Assembly: GCA_041821185.1 (NCBI GenBank)
Contig: JBGUBD010000004.1
Coordinates: forward strand, 186,001-250,000
Origin: Phycisphaerales bacterium AB-hyl4
GTDB lineage: Bacteria > Planctomycetota > Phycisphaerae > Phycisphaerales > Phycisphaeraceae
DNA: 64,000 nucleotides
Reading direction: 5' to 3'
Shown here one piece after another: positions 1-8,493 of this stretch (positions are counted from its first letter, which is position 1; the number at the start of each line of letters is the position of its first letter). The translations under genes were made by a program, and so were the position numbers. The notes beneath the pieces were generated by a model that was not told the origin of the DNA, ran no database searches, and saw nothing but the letters and a program-made list of their open reading frames with translations.

Positions 1-1
1 C

Positions 2-301
2 GCCGCCCGCGCGATGGCCGATCGCAACATCCAGGTCGGCAAAGATATTTCCGTCTGCGTCATCAACGACGAGGGCCTCGCCCGCTTCATGACCCCCTCG
101 CTGACCTCGATCGAAACCCCGGACCCCACGCCCTACCTCTCCGTCTGCCTCGACTGGCTGAGCGGCTCCAACGACCAGTGGGTCGGCTCACTCCTGCTCG
201 AACCCAGCCGACTGCCGCTTTTCGTCGGCAGTTCCACAGGCCCCGCGCCCACCTCTAACCTTTCTGCCGCAAAAGATCGCGACCACGCCGACACCAAGTA
301 A
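2..301 (+). CDS. LacI-type transcriptional regulator, C-terminal part (5' end outside window)
   Basis: Only the last 99 residues are present, and the reading frame is open to the left edge. They match the end of a LacI/PurR-type periplasmic-binding-protein-like sensor domain: a GKDISVCVIND strand, then TPSLTSIETPDPT, then the closing WVGSLLLEP...PLFVGSSTGP strand pair common in planctomycete LacI regulators. No DNA-binding helix-turn-helix is visible because the N terminus lies outside. It ends 205 nt before the 3' end of a convergent phosphoesterase gene. Its position beside the glycan/phosphoester locus suggests it is the sugar-responsive repressor of that locus, but this is inference from context. 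Confidence 0.7.
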   Translation, partial: AARAMADRNIQVGKDISVCVINDEGLARFMTPSLTSIETPDPTPYLSVCLDWLSGSNDQWVGSLLLEPSRLPLFVGSSTGPAPTSNLSAAKDRDHADTK

Positions 302-344
302 TACAGCCTCAAGTCATCACTAGCGCGTGGCCTCACCCCGCCTT

Positions 345-361
345 CCCTCCCAAGGGGAGGG
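345..361. terminator. Short GC hairpin between convergent genes
   Basis: CCCTCCC and GGGAGGG are separated by a 3-nt AAG loop (7-bp stem). It lies between the end of the LacI-type gene and the end of the facing phosphoesterase gene. No T-run follows on either strand, so intrinsic termination is uncertain. Confidence 0.35.
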
Positions 362-506
362 CGGAGCCATCGTTGCGGGTTACGAACCCGATGTTGATAC
401 GAATTGCACTCCTGATACCTCCACGTACCATCGCGACGCGTTTTGTCGTCTCAGGCGGCTCCTCGGCGAGGTGGAGGATGCGGGGTTGCACGGCTCGCGA
501 CATCAG

Positions 507-1703
507 TCACGGCCTGGCCAAGTGGACCGCGTCGGCAGGCCTTCGAGCCTTGAGTATGGAAGTCAGGTCCAGCGTTTTCCATTTGCGTCTGCCCAGCCCG
601 TTGTAAAGATCGACCGAAACCTTGCCGCCGTTCACCTGCACCATGCCGTAACCTTCGAGCTGTCCCGTTTCGAACTGATCAATGGCCTGCCTTTCCGCCC
701 TCAGGTGTTCGCCTCGCGTCGGGTCGGTGTCCGACGAGAAGTCCGGCTCGAGCATCTCCATGTCCGGACGATGCTCCACTCCTTTCAGGATCCGGCGAGC
801 CTCATGATCCTTCGATCGAATGATGCTGTTCATTGCCAGTTCCACGAAACGCCCCTGCTGCGTGTGTCGACGCACCAAGCCGTACCGATGCAAGTGACCA
901 CTGAGCACGATCGCCTCGTGTTCGCCGAGCATGTTCAGGAACTTCTGTCGATCTTCTTCCTGCCCCGGCTGGCCGTAGACCGCCCAGGCCGCCTGGCCGT
1001 GATACGGCACCACCGGCTGATGGACAATGACAAAGAGATGTTCTGCCGACCGTTGCCTCAACGCTTCCTCAAGCCAGGGGTTGATGCGTCCCCGGTCATA
1101 GGCGTCAACGAACACGAACATGGCGTTACGGTGTTCCACGATGAAGTTCGACGAATCAAGTCTTTGGTTTATCTGCCGGCTCATGTAAGGCAGTATCTTG
1201 TCTTCGTAGGCTTCGCGGGCGCCGGGCCCGGTGATGTCGTGGTTCCCGATGGTCATCAGGTACGGTGCCCCCCACCGGCTTTGCCTGATCCAGTCCAAAG
1301 CATCTTCGAACTGTTTCATCTGCAGGTCATAACTGCCACAAAGCCCCTGTACGAAGTCGCCGATGTTGATCACGTAATCGACGGGGTTGGGCGTGCCCGC
1401 GATGACCTGGCGAATCTCGGCCCCCAGGTGCGGGTAAAGCTCGGTCGTCACGCGCACGTAACCTTCAATCTGGCGGATGGAGCGGGGTTTTTCGCGCTTG
1501 ACCCAGTCCATGTCATGATGTTCCCACAGGTCGTAGTGCAGGTCGCCCAGCAGCACGAACGACCACCCCTGCGCACCGGAGGCCTCGGATGCGACCGCTT
1601 GCGAAGGCAACCCCCACTGTCCTAAAAGCGCCGCTCCCATCAGAGCCCCCGTCGATTCGGCAAGAAACGCCCGGCGATTGATACTGGTCTGACGCTGATT
1701 CAT
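507..1703 (-). CDS. Tat-exported metallophosphoesterase (paralogue 1)
   Basis: A 398-residue calcineurin-like phosphoesterase. It starts with a twin-arginine signal (NRRAFLAES, residues 9-17, then a hydrophobic stretch to about 40), so it should be folded in the cytoplasm with its metals and exported. The binuclear metal motifs are all present in order: GDLHYD, NIGDF, GNHD, VHQPVVPYH and GHLHRYG. The start at 1703 is preferred over in-frame starts at 1709 and 1739 because AGAAAG lies 6 nt upstream. It is closely similar to the protein at 7193-8392, including the long shared stretch around WEHHDMDWVKREKP. Substrate is unknown; the neighbours (other phosphoesterases, a GH99 fusion) suggest an extracytoplasmic phosphoglycan. 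Confidence 0.85.
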   Translation of the reverse strand: MNQRQTSINRRAFLAESTGALMGAALLGQWGLPSQAVASEASGAQGWSFVLLGDLHYDLWEHHDMDWVKREKPRSIRQIEGYVRVTTELYPHLGAEIRQVIAGTPNPVDYVINIGDFVQGLCGSYDLQMKQFEDALDWIRQSRWGAPYLMTIGNHDITGPGAREAYEDKILPYMSRQINQRLDSSNFIVEHRNAMFVFVDAYDRGRINPWLEEALRQRSAEHLFVIVHQPVVPYHGQAAWAVYGQPGQEEDRQKFLNMLGEHEAIVLSGHLHRYGLVRRHTQQGRFVELAMNSIIRSKDHEARRILKGVEHRPDMEMLEPDFSSDTDPTRGEHLRAERQAIDQFETGQLEGYGMVQVNGGKVSVDLYNGLGRRKWKTLDLTSILKARRPADAVHLARP

Positions 1704-1774
1704 ACACATCTTTCTGGTTCGATATTTCCGGCCGGGCATTCGCCGACATCACATCACGTCACGCTGATGTCGCA

Positions 1775-2701
1775 TCACGCCGCTTCGCCCTCCGCTGCAC
1801 CTGCCCCCTGCACCACTGCCTCGCTCGCCCGCTCGTGAGCCGGACGCCGATACAACCGCACCGCCACCATCACCTGCCACAACGCCAACGGCCCAAGCAC
1901 GTGCGAGCTGCGCAACAGCACCTCATGCCAGTGCCCCAGCCCCAGCGCCGTCGTCCGCGACAGCGCCGTCACCAGTCCCCAAAACGCCAGCCACCACAGC
2001 ACATACCGCATCGGCAAAACAAGCACCGCCGCCGCCACCATCAAATCGATCACCCCGATCACGCGCAACATCACTCCCGCCTGGCTTTCGCTCACCCGGA
2101 CGCCAAGCACGTTGTCCGCCGAGCCGATGATCAGGTCGACAAAGCCCGGGTGAAGTCGATACGCCTCCAACCCGTGCGTCGCGAACAGGCACGCAAGCCC
2201 CAGCCGCAGCCCCCACGCCGCAGCCATCGACCGCCGCCGCGCTGACCACCACCGCAACCCGGGCGCGACCACAAGCATCGCCAGCACCAGGGGCGCGACA
2301 TACCGCATCACATGTGCCGCGACCGTCCACTCCGAAAAGTGATACCCGCCGAACACGTACCCGCACACCGCCTCCGTCATCACCACCGCCGCCACCGGCA
2401 GCAGCAGCAACACATGCGGCCGAACCACCGCCGCCACGATCACCACCGCCAGCACCACCGATACCCCCCGCTCCCACGTCGCCACCGTCGCATGCGGGAT
2501 GCCATGATGCATGAACAGATAGCTGCCCGTCAGCGTGCCCATCTGCTGCCACACCTGCCCCAGCACGCCCACGGCGTAACCCAGCAGCGCCAGCCGAAGC
2601 AGCCAGCTCGCCCACGCCAACCGGCGCGCAGCCCGCGCGTCGTCGAGCACACCATGCGAGATGCCCGCATCGGGCGTCGAAGACGCCAAGGTGCTGCTCA
2701 T
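1775..2701 (-). CDS. Multi-pass membrane protein, DoxX-like
   Basis: A 308-residue protein with about eight hydrophobic helices and a short charged C-terminal tail. The segment around LRLGLACLFATHGLEAYRLHPGF resembles the repeated half of DoxX/DoxD-type quinone-linked membrane proteins, but the match is loose and the function is unknown. It overlaps the upstream phosphoesterase gene by 4 nt (ATGA), so the two are almost certainly translationally coupled, and it lies 72 nt upstream of the Tat phosphoesterase on the same strand. The three genes form one leftward operon. It could be a transporter or anchor for the pathway. Confidence 0.6.
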   Translation of the reverse strand: MSSTLASSTPDAGISHGVLDDARAARRLAWASWLLRLALLGYAVGVLGQVWQQMGTLTGSYLFMHHGIPHATVATWERGVSVVLAVVIVAAVVRPHVLLLLPVAAVVMTEAVCGYVFGGYHFSEWTVAAHVMRYVAPLVLAMLVVAPGLRWWSARRRSMAAAWGLRLGLACLFATHGLEAYRLHPGFVDLIIGSADNVLGVRVSESQAGVMLRVIGVIDLMVAAAVLVLPMRYVLWWLAFWGLVTALSRTTALGLGHWHEVLLRSSHVLGPLALWQVMVAVRLYRRPAHERASEAVVQGAGAAEGEAA

Positions 2702-3990
2702 CGCGACGCCTCAGCCGTCACCTGCACTTGTGGCTCGACCGTGAAGTCGTCGAGCGTTTCGCCGTCCATGCCGAACGCCTGCACACGAAGCGCATCGTGC
2801 TCGAACGTCAGCATGTGCACATGATGCGTCGGCTTCGCAAAGCCCGGCTCCTCAAACCACCATCGACTCGGGTCGGGCTCGCGCTGCGGCACACCCAGAC
2901 CACCGTCGCCGATGTAGATGATCCCCGCCTCAAAGTCCGGCTGCCCATCGCGAATCGGCACCGTCCGCTTCAGTGCATGGTCATGCGACTCGCACACCAG
3001 GTCCACCCGGTACTGCTCGAACAACGGCACAAAGTTTCGCCGACGTGATTCGCCATCGGGAATGCCACGCACGCTCGAATACGCCGGCTTGTGATATTGC
3101 GCAAACAGCCACCGATTCGTCGGCCGAAGCTCCGACAACTCATCCGCCAGCCACGTACGCTGGTCGCCGCCGAGGCTGATCTCCGTGTTCAACGTGATCA
3201 GTGCAATCTGGCCGGTCAACTGCGTCGTGTAGTAATAGTCCCGCTCGCGACCGGGCCAGTGGAATTTCTCTTCGAACACGATCCCGCGATCATGGTTGCC
3301 TCGCGCCGGGATGATCGGCAGAATCCGCCCCTCGGCCGTGACGATCAGCTCATGATCGTCCAGCCACGGTTTGATGTAACGCCACTCCGCCCGCTGGCAG
3401 TAGTCACCGCCATGCGCAAACGCAAGAATGTCCGGGTACTGCTCCACCAGCCGAGCGATGCGGCGGTTCATGTTCCGCCGATCTTCATGCACGTAAGGCT
3501 CATCGCCCGCGATGCGCGAGTCGCCGCCGAAGATGATCCGCACCCGCCGGGGGTCGTCCGCCGGCGCGGTGATGAAGTGAAACTCCTCCGAAACTTCGCC
3601 ATCCGTCACCGCCACGAAGTAGTAAACCGTGTCCGGCTCAAGCGTGTCCAGATGCGCGTGATGGTAATAGCCCGGCCCGAATCGCTCCCGGTCCGCACTG
3701 CGAAGCGTGTACGCGCCGCTCTCAAGGTCGCCCGCCTCGTAGGCGTAGTCATCCAGTTCGCCATAGCGCGGCTGCGTGTCGTAGTAGAGTCGATGCGCCT
3801 CGCCCGGCGCGTGCGTCGTCCACGACACCACCGCCTCATGCTGCGGCTGCTCCATCCACAACACCCGCACGTGCCGCGGCGAAGGATCCGCCTCCGCCGC
3901 TGCCGCGGACGTTCCGCCACCCACCCCCACCAGGCTCACCAGCAGACATAACAGAATCACATCGACACGTCCGGCACAAAAAAGCGACAT
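2698..3990 (-). CDS. Secreted purple-acid-phosphatase-like metallophosphoesterase
   Basis: A 430-residue protein with a Sec signal peptide (hydrophobic residues about 8-30, AAAAEA cleavage region), a fibronectin/PAP-type N-terminal beta domain (about 35-140, ending DTVYYFVAVTDG) and a calcineurin-like catalytic domain. Metal motifs are GGDSR, HGGDY, RGNHD, YHKPAYS and SHDHALKR. Start 3990 is chosen because AAGGAG sits 6 nt upstream; an earlier in-frame ATG at 4017 has no such site. It is the first gene of the leftward operon. It is related in architecture to the 37584-39416 protein. Substrate is unknown; acid phosphatase or phosphodiesterase activity outside the cytoplasmic membrane is the family expectation. 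Confidence 0.85.
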   Translation of the reverse strand: MSLFCAGRVDVILLCLLVSLVGVGGGTSAAAAEADPSPRHVRVLWMEQPQHEAVVSWTTHAPGEAHRLYYDTQPRYGELDDYAYEAGDLESGAYTLRSADRERFGPGYYHHAHLDTLEPDTVYYFVAVTDGEVSEEFHFITAPADDPRRVRIIFGGDSRIAGDEPYVHEDRRNMNRRIARLVEQYPDILAFAHGGDYCQRAEWRYIKPWLDDHELIVTAEGRILPIIPARGNHDRGIVFEEKFHWPGRERDYYYTTQLTGQIALITLNTEISLGGDQRTWLADELSELRPTNRWLFAQYHKPAYSSVRGIPDGESRRRNFVPLFEQYRVDLVCESHDHALKRTVPIRDGQPDFEAGIIYIGDGGLGVPQREPDPSRWWFEEPGFAKPTHHVHMLTFEHDALRVQAFGMDGETLDDFTVEPQVQVTAEASR

Positions 3991-4093
3991 GCAGGGCTCC
4001 TTAAAACAGAAAATCACGGCGGATCAACAGCCAAAACGCCTGCTGAGACAGGGCCACCAATAACTTGACCTCAATTCTATACCAATCGAGTAT

Positions 4094-4122
4094 ATTATAA
4101 AAGGGGTTTTTTACGACGATAA
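4094..4122 (-). promoter_or_regulatory. Candidate promoter for the leftward phosphoesterase operon
   Basis: On the minus strand a perfect TATAAT lies at 4099-4094. A weak -35 (TTATCG, 4122-4117) sits 17 nt upstream of it. The predicted start lies about 95 nt before the start codon at 3990. Confidence 0.45.
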
Positions 4123-4169
4123 TTTTGTTTTAGCTAACAATTAACGGGTTTCTTTCAGAAATTTAAGGG

Positions 4170-4198
4170 TTGACGGTTACATATCGTTAATGTACATT
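4170..4198 (+). promoter_or_regulatory. Candidate sigma-70 promoter for the rightward operon
   Basis: TTGACG (4170-4175), a 17-nt spacer and TACATT (4193-4198) make a good housekeeping-type promoter pointing to the pseudopilin gene. The leader would be about 260 nt. Confidence 0.5.
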
Positions 4199-4465
4199 TT
4201 TGGTCGATGAATTCATTTTTGGAATAGGCTTTTCCGCTCAGCCCGCTTCATCAGTTGGCCGGTTCGAAAAAAACATCTTCACAACCGCTCATGCATGAAC
4301 TGATTTTCCACTGCGTGTTGAACGTCCACGACCGGCCGGTCGACCACGCATCGGCATTGATGCGGAGCGGCCGAGCCCGTGGCACCGCCGTCTGCCCGTG
4401 GCGGGCGGTCGTGACAAAATGATCAAACAAGGTCCGCAAACCCCCTACTGGACCAGGAGTTACCG

Positions 4466-5227
4466 ATGCGTCACTGCACAACCGATTCAAATGCCGCATT
4501 CACGTTGATCGAGCTTCTCGTTGTCATCTCTATCATTGCCCTGCTGATCGCCATCCTGCTGCCCGCCCTCGGCACAGCCCGCGCCACCGCCCGGACTATC
4601 CAGTGCGGCAGCAACGCCAAGCAGATCGTCATGGGCTTTCACATCTACGCCGCAGATCAGCAGGACTGGCTCCCGCCGTTCCTCATGCACCGGCCCGGCA
4701 CCGGCCCCTCTACCAGCAACAACCCGGCCCATCCCTCCAACGGGCCGGCCTGGTACGAACTGCTCGCCGCCAACGCCCCCTCCTTGGAAAGTGGCGATGG
4801 CACGTTCGATGAAGGGATGTGGCACTGCCCCGAAGTCTCCGAAGAGGAAATGACCACGCGCCCCGGCTTCGCCACTTGGGGCGGCGGCTACGGCGCGAAC
4901 CTCCGGCTTCTCCACTACGCCACCAACGACGGAGCCGCTATGTCCGGCGATGTCAAACGACTAAGCAATTTCCGCCGACCCACCCAGGTTTTCCTCACCG
5001 GCGACACCGGACGGCCCCTCTACGCCGACGGCACCAAGCGCTTCCGAACCTGGATGCTCGTCCGCGGTAACACGCCCAACCTCCTCAGTGCCTCGTCCGA
5101 AATGGCCGCCACCCGACATCCCAACCTCACCGCCAACATCGGCTACGTCGACGGACACGTGGCCAATATGGGATGGGATGCCATCGTCGAGGACGAAAAA
5201 GACATGTGGGCTCGCAATTCCTACTGA
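4466..5227 (+). CDS. Pseudopilin-like protein, planctomycete H-X9-DG type
   Basis: 253 residues. It starts with a short basic leader and the type IV prepilin cleavage/methylation motif [20 protein letters not shown] (residues 12-31), which is also the membrane helix. The C-terminal part has [16 protein letters not shown], the His-to-Asp-Gly signature of the planctomycete pseudopilin family related to DUF1559. AGGAG lies 6 nt upstream of the ATG. Such proteins are thought to be assembled by a type II secretion-like machine and are often the first gene of planctomycete glycan-use operons. It leads the rightward operon here. A second member lies at 35192-35938. Specific function is unknown. Confidence 0.85.
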   Translation: MRHCTTDSNAAFTLIELLVVISIIALLIAILLPALGTARATARTIQCGSNAKQIVMGFHIYAADQQDWLPPFLMHRPGTGPSTSNNPAHPSNGPAWYELLAANAPSLESGDGTFDEGMWHCPEVSEEEMTTRPGFATWGGGYGANLRLLHYATNDGAAMSGDVKRLSNFRRPTQVFLTGDTGRPLYADGTKRFRTWMLVRGNTPNLLSASSEMAATRHPNLTANIGYVDGHVANMGWDAIVEDEKDMWARNSY

Positions 5228-5308
5228 GCACCCCCCCTGGACTGTCGGCAAGTCAGACCAGTTCTGAGGTCCGCAAAAATTTCCCCTTTTCGTCAACGAA
5301 GGATTATC

Positions 5309-6010
5309 ATGTTTCAACACCTGCACCTGTTTCACCAATTCCGATTGACCGTGGCGGCGGCCGCCTTCGGCCTGGCATCGATGTGCACCGTTTCACTAAG
5401 CCATGCCGATGTCATCATCTCCGAGGTCATGTACAACCCCCACGGGAATAATCAATGGGAATATCTGGAATTGTTCAATCGCGGCGATGTCGATCTCGAC
5501 CTGACCGGCTATGAGCTCCAACGTGGCTCGAATGTGGCGACCATTGACGGGGGCCTGTTGCCCGCCAGCGGCGTAGCTGTGTTGATTCGATCAGACGGTT
5601 CGGGGGGGCGAACGCTTGAAGGTTATCAGGCCGCATGGGGCGAGGACATCAACTTTCTGGAGACGACGGATTGGCCCGGGCTGATTCTTGGCGGAGGGAC
5701 CATCACCATCCGCGACCCGGCAGGGAACACCGTCGTTCAAATGACGTATGGCGTGGAAGATCCCTGGCCTGAAGCCGAAGGAGCTACGGCTGGCGGATGG
5801 TCTCTGACCATCGGGGGCGACCCCTTCCGCGAAGACTGGGATGCACCGGACAACTGGGTGCAAAGCGTGGAAGGGGAACTCGGTGCTTGGCGAGCCAACT
5901 CGCCCCGCGACAATGACATCGGCAGCCCCGGCTTTGTGATCCCCGAGCCGGCAAGCGCCGCCTTGCTGGGCATGTTCAGCGGCGCACTGCTATTGAGGCG
6001 AGCGAGCTAG
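5309..6010 (+). CDS. Lamin-tail-domain PEP-CTERM protein
   Basis: 233 residues with a signal peptide (cleavage near SLSHA-DV, residue 33), an LTD-type beta sandwich beginning VIISEVMYNP and continuing WEYLELFNRG, and a C-terminal PEP-CTERM sorting tail (VIPEPASAALLG, hydrophobic helix, LLRRAS). PEP-CTERM proteins are processed and anchored or released by exosortase, here presumably encoded elsewhere. AAGGA lies 5 nt before the ATG. LTD domains are often attached to extracellular nucleases or phosphoesterases, so a surface role alongside the nearby phosphoesterases is plausible but inferred. Confidence 0.85.
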   Translation: MFQHLHLFHQFRLTVAAAAFGLASMCTVSLSHADVIISEVMYNPHGNNQWEYLELFNRGDVDLDLTGYELQRGSNVATIDGGLLPASGVAVLIRSDGSGGRTLEGYQAAWGEDINFLETTDWPGLILGGGTITIRDPAGNTVVQMTYGVEDPWPEAEGATAGGWSLTIGGDPFREDWDAPDNWVQSVEGELGAWRANSPRDNDIGSPGFVIPEPASAALLGMFSGALLLRRAS

Positions 6011-6052
6011 TGGCAAGGCATATAGGACGACGCGCCTGCGATATGCCCGACG

Positions 6053-6092
6053 GCCGGGGTGAAGATCGCCTGAGCCTCGTCGCCACCCCGGC
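6053..6092 (+). terminator. Hairpin after the PEP-CTERM gene
   Basis: GCCGGGGTG (6053-6061) pairs perfectly with CACCCCGGC (6084-6092) across a 22-nt loop. It sits 42 nt after the stop codon of the PEP-CTERM gene. There is no T-run, so it may be an attenuator or an mRNA-stabilising stem rather than a full terminator. Confidence 0.4.
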
Positions 6093-6152
6093 AAGGGCGC
6101 GTCTAGCGGGGTGGCTCGTATGGGTGCTGTTTCAATGGGAAAGGTAAAACTG

Positions 6153-7052
6153 ATGAAGGCTAGCGTCGGCTTGTTTTTCGCATTGCTCGCCTTGGGGGCG
6201 GCAGGACTGGTGCCGGCGACGGCTGAATCGCGGGCGGCACAAGCAGAATATGTGGTCGTGATCGGTCTTGACGGTGCCCGACCGGAGATCATTCAGCAAG
6301 GGGCCGGCCCCGTGCTGCACGAACTGATCCAGCAGGGCAGTGTGTCCTGGAACGCCCGCGCGGTGCATCCCACCGTCACTCAGGTCAACTGGGCCTCCAT
6401 GCTCACCAGCTCACGCCCCGACACCCACAGCATCAACATGCACCCGGTCACCCAGGAACAGTTGGCCGACCTCTCCCTCCAAGTGCCCACCGTCTTCCAG
6501 GTCGTCGCCGAGCACGGCGGCCTGGCCTCCGGGTTCCTCGGCCACTGGAAACTCTACCCCGTCGAATCCGACACTCCTGGCACGTACTTCCAACGCAGCC
6601 CCTACGAAGCCCACCGCGTCGCGCCCCTCGCCGCCGACCACATCGAAGAAAACCGACCCACGCTCTGCTTCATCTGGATGGGCAACCTCGACGGCCTCGG
6701 CCATCGACACGGCTGGCTCTCCGACGAACAGTTCGCCGCCATGCCCGTGATCGACCGCGCCATCGGTCAGATCGTCCAAGCCCTTCGCGATGCAGATATG
6801 TGGAACAAAACCCTCCTGATCATCAGCTCCGACCACGGTGGACACGGCCGCGGACACGGCCAGGGCACGGAAGAAGACACCATCATCCCATGGATCGCCG
6901 TTGGCCCCGGCGTCCGGCAAGGCCACGTCATCCAAAGCCCCGTTTCCATCATCGACACCGCCGCCACCGCACTCCACGCACTCGGCCTGCCACGTCCCGA
7001 CGCATGGGACGGCAAGCCCGTTGACGAAATCTTCGAAACAACGAACGACTGA
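6153..7052 (+). CDS. Secreted alkaline-phosphatase-superfamily phosphodiesterase (NPP-like)
   Basis: 299 residues from the ATG at 6153, chosen because an AAAGG box lies 8 nt upstream and the hydrophobic signal peptide follows directly; ATGs at 6111 and 6135 are alternatives. The pattern of the nucleotide pyrophosphatase/phosphodiesterase branch is clear: IGLDGARPE (first metal Asp), HPTVTQVNW (Thr nucleophile region), GNLDGLGHRHG (second metal set), SSDHGGHG and a later GHGQG His. Two zinc ions and a Thr nucleophile would hydrolyse phosphodiesters outside the cytoplasm. At about 300 residues it is a minimal family member. It belongs to the rightward operon with a Tat phosphoesterase and the GH99 fusion. 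Confidence 0.85.
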   Translation: MKASVGLFFALLALGAAGLVPATAESRAAQAEYVVVIGLDGARPEIIQQGAGPVLHELIQQGSVSWNARAVHPTVTQVNWASMLTSSRPDTHSINMHPVTQEQLADLSLQVPTVFQVVAEHGGLASGFLGHWKLYPVESDTPGTYFQRSPYEAHRVAPLAADHIEENRPTLCFIWMGNLDGLGHRHGWLSDEQFAAMPVIDRAIGQIVQALRDADMWNKTLLIISSDHGGHGRGHGQGTEEDTIIPWIAVGPGVRQGHVIQSPVSIIDTAATALHALGLPRPDAWDGKPVDEIFETTND

Positions 7053-7192
7053 TCGAGCCGCACTGCAGAATTGACACAAACGTAGTACACCAAATCCATC
7101 CAGGCCGCGGGCGGATGCTGCACGACACGCTTTGCTATCTCCCGTCGGCCCCATTCGTTTCCCCACCATGCCAACACGAAAGGGCCATGACC

Positions 7193-8392
7193 ATGACCAA
7201 CCCCGCTGATTTAAGCCGACGCGCCTTCCTCAAGGGGTCCACCACCGCCCTGCTCGGTGCCAGCTTCCTCGGCGGCTTGCCGATAACGCGCGCCCACGCC
7301 GCCGCGGCCGCCGCTCGCTCCAACGCCGCCTGGTCCTTCGGCCTGTTGGGCGACCTGCACTACGATCTGTGGGAACACCACGACATGGACTGGGTCAAGC
7401 GCGAAAAGCCCAACGACATCCGCCAGATCGAAGGCTACGTCCGCTTCACCACCGAAATCCTCCCCCACCTCGGCACGGAACTCCGCGACGTCATCGCCGC
7501 CACCCCCAACGACGTCGACTACGTCATTAACATCGGCGACTTCGTCGAAGGTCTCTGCGGCAGCTACGAACTTCAGGTCAAACAGTTCGAGGACGCCCTC
7601 GACTGGGTCCGCGAAAGCCAGTGGGGCGCCCCCTACCTCATCACCAAGGGCAACCACGACATCACTGGCCCCGGGGCAGACGAAGCCTTCGACGACTGCA
7701 TGCTCCCGTTCATGAGTGAACAGGTTGGCCGCCAGCTCGACTCGGCCAACTTCGTCGTCGAACACAAAAACGCCCTGTTCGTCTACCTCGACTGCTACGA
7801 CCGCCGACAGATCCTCCCCTGGCTCAGCGAAACACTCGAAAAGCACACCGGCCAGCACGAGCACATCTTCGTCGTCACCCACCAGCCCGTCGTGCCCTAC
7901 CACGCCCGCGCCAACTGGACCGTGTTCGGCCATCCCAACCAGGCCGACGACCGCAAGCAGTTCCTCGACCTCCTTGGCAAGCACCATGTCATCGCCCTCA
8001 CCGGCCACCTCCACCGCTACGGCTTTGTCCGACGACGCACCGACACCGGCCACTTCATCGAGCTCGCCGTCAACAGCATCGTCCGTTCGCCCGACAGTCG
8101 ACCGCGACAAGTCTGGGAAGGCGTCAGCGAGTACGGCCCCGACATCGTCACCCTCGAACCACGCTTCTCACCCGACACCGAAGAAATGCGCCGCGAAATC
8201 CTCGCCAATGAACAGCCTCACATTGAACACTTCGAATGCGGCAACGTCGAAGGCTATGGCATGGTCCACGTCGACGGCAGTCAGGTTTCAGCCGACCTCT
8301 ACTACGGCCTCGGCAAGAATCACTGGCGCACACTCGACCTCACTGCCGTTCTCCACGCCAAGGGCCCTACCCCCTTCGACGTGACCACCTGA
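7193..8392 (+). CDS. Tat-exported metallophosphoesterase (paralogue 2)
   Basis: 399 residues, paralogous to the protein at 507-1703. The twin-arginine signal is LSRRAFLKGS followed by a hydrophobic stretch ending near AHAAAA. Metal motifs GDLHYD, NIGDF, GNHD, THQPVVPYH and GHLHRYG are intact. Start 7193 is preferred over 7187 because AAAGGG lies 8 nt from it but only 2 nt from 7187. It lies between the phosphodiesterase and the MPE-GH99 fusion on the same strand. Presence of one paralogue in each divergent operon suggests duplication with split regulation or slightly different substrates. The natural substrate is not known. Confidence 0.85.
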   Translation: MTNPADLSRRAFLKGSTTALLGASFLGGLPITRAHAAAAAARSNAAWSFGLLGDLHYDLWEHHDMDWVKREKPNDIRQIEGYVRFTTEILPHLGTELRDVIAATPNDVDYVINIGDFVEGLCGSYELQVKQFEDALDWVRESQWGAPYLITKGNHDITGPGADEAFDDCMLPFMSEQVGRQLDSANFVVEHKNALFVYLDCYDRRQILPWLSETLEKHTGQHEHIFVVTHQPVVPYHARANWTVFGHPNQADDRKQFLDLLGKHHVIALTGHLHRYGFVRRRTDTGHFIELAVNSIVRSPDSRPRQVWEGVSEYGPDIVTLEPRFSPDTEEMRREILANEQPHIEHFECGNVEGYGMVHVDGSQVSADLYYGLGKNHWRTLDLTAVLHAKGPTPFDVTT

Positions 8393-8493
8393 GCCCCCGC
8401 AGCACGGTAGATGTGCAAAGCCCCTCGAAAACGACACTAAATACGTAACTCAATCACGAACCATCAGCGAATCATCAAACTCTGGAGTGACAC

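Larger units (their letters stand above)
3991..4465. promoter_or_regulatory. AT-rich divergent intergenic region
   Basis: 475 nt separate the leftward phosphoesterase operon from the rightward pseudopilin operon. The section 4060-4240 is far more AT-rich than the surrounding genes and carries candidate promoters in both directions. It also carries a TTAGCTAA palindrome (4130-4137) that could be an operator core. No small gene or RNA is apparent. Confidence 0.6.

Noticed and set aside
7071..7099. TTGACA upstream of the second Tat phosphoesterase
   Set aside because: No acceptable -10 box at 16-18 nt; the gene is probably read from the operon promoter.
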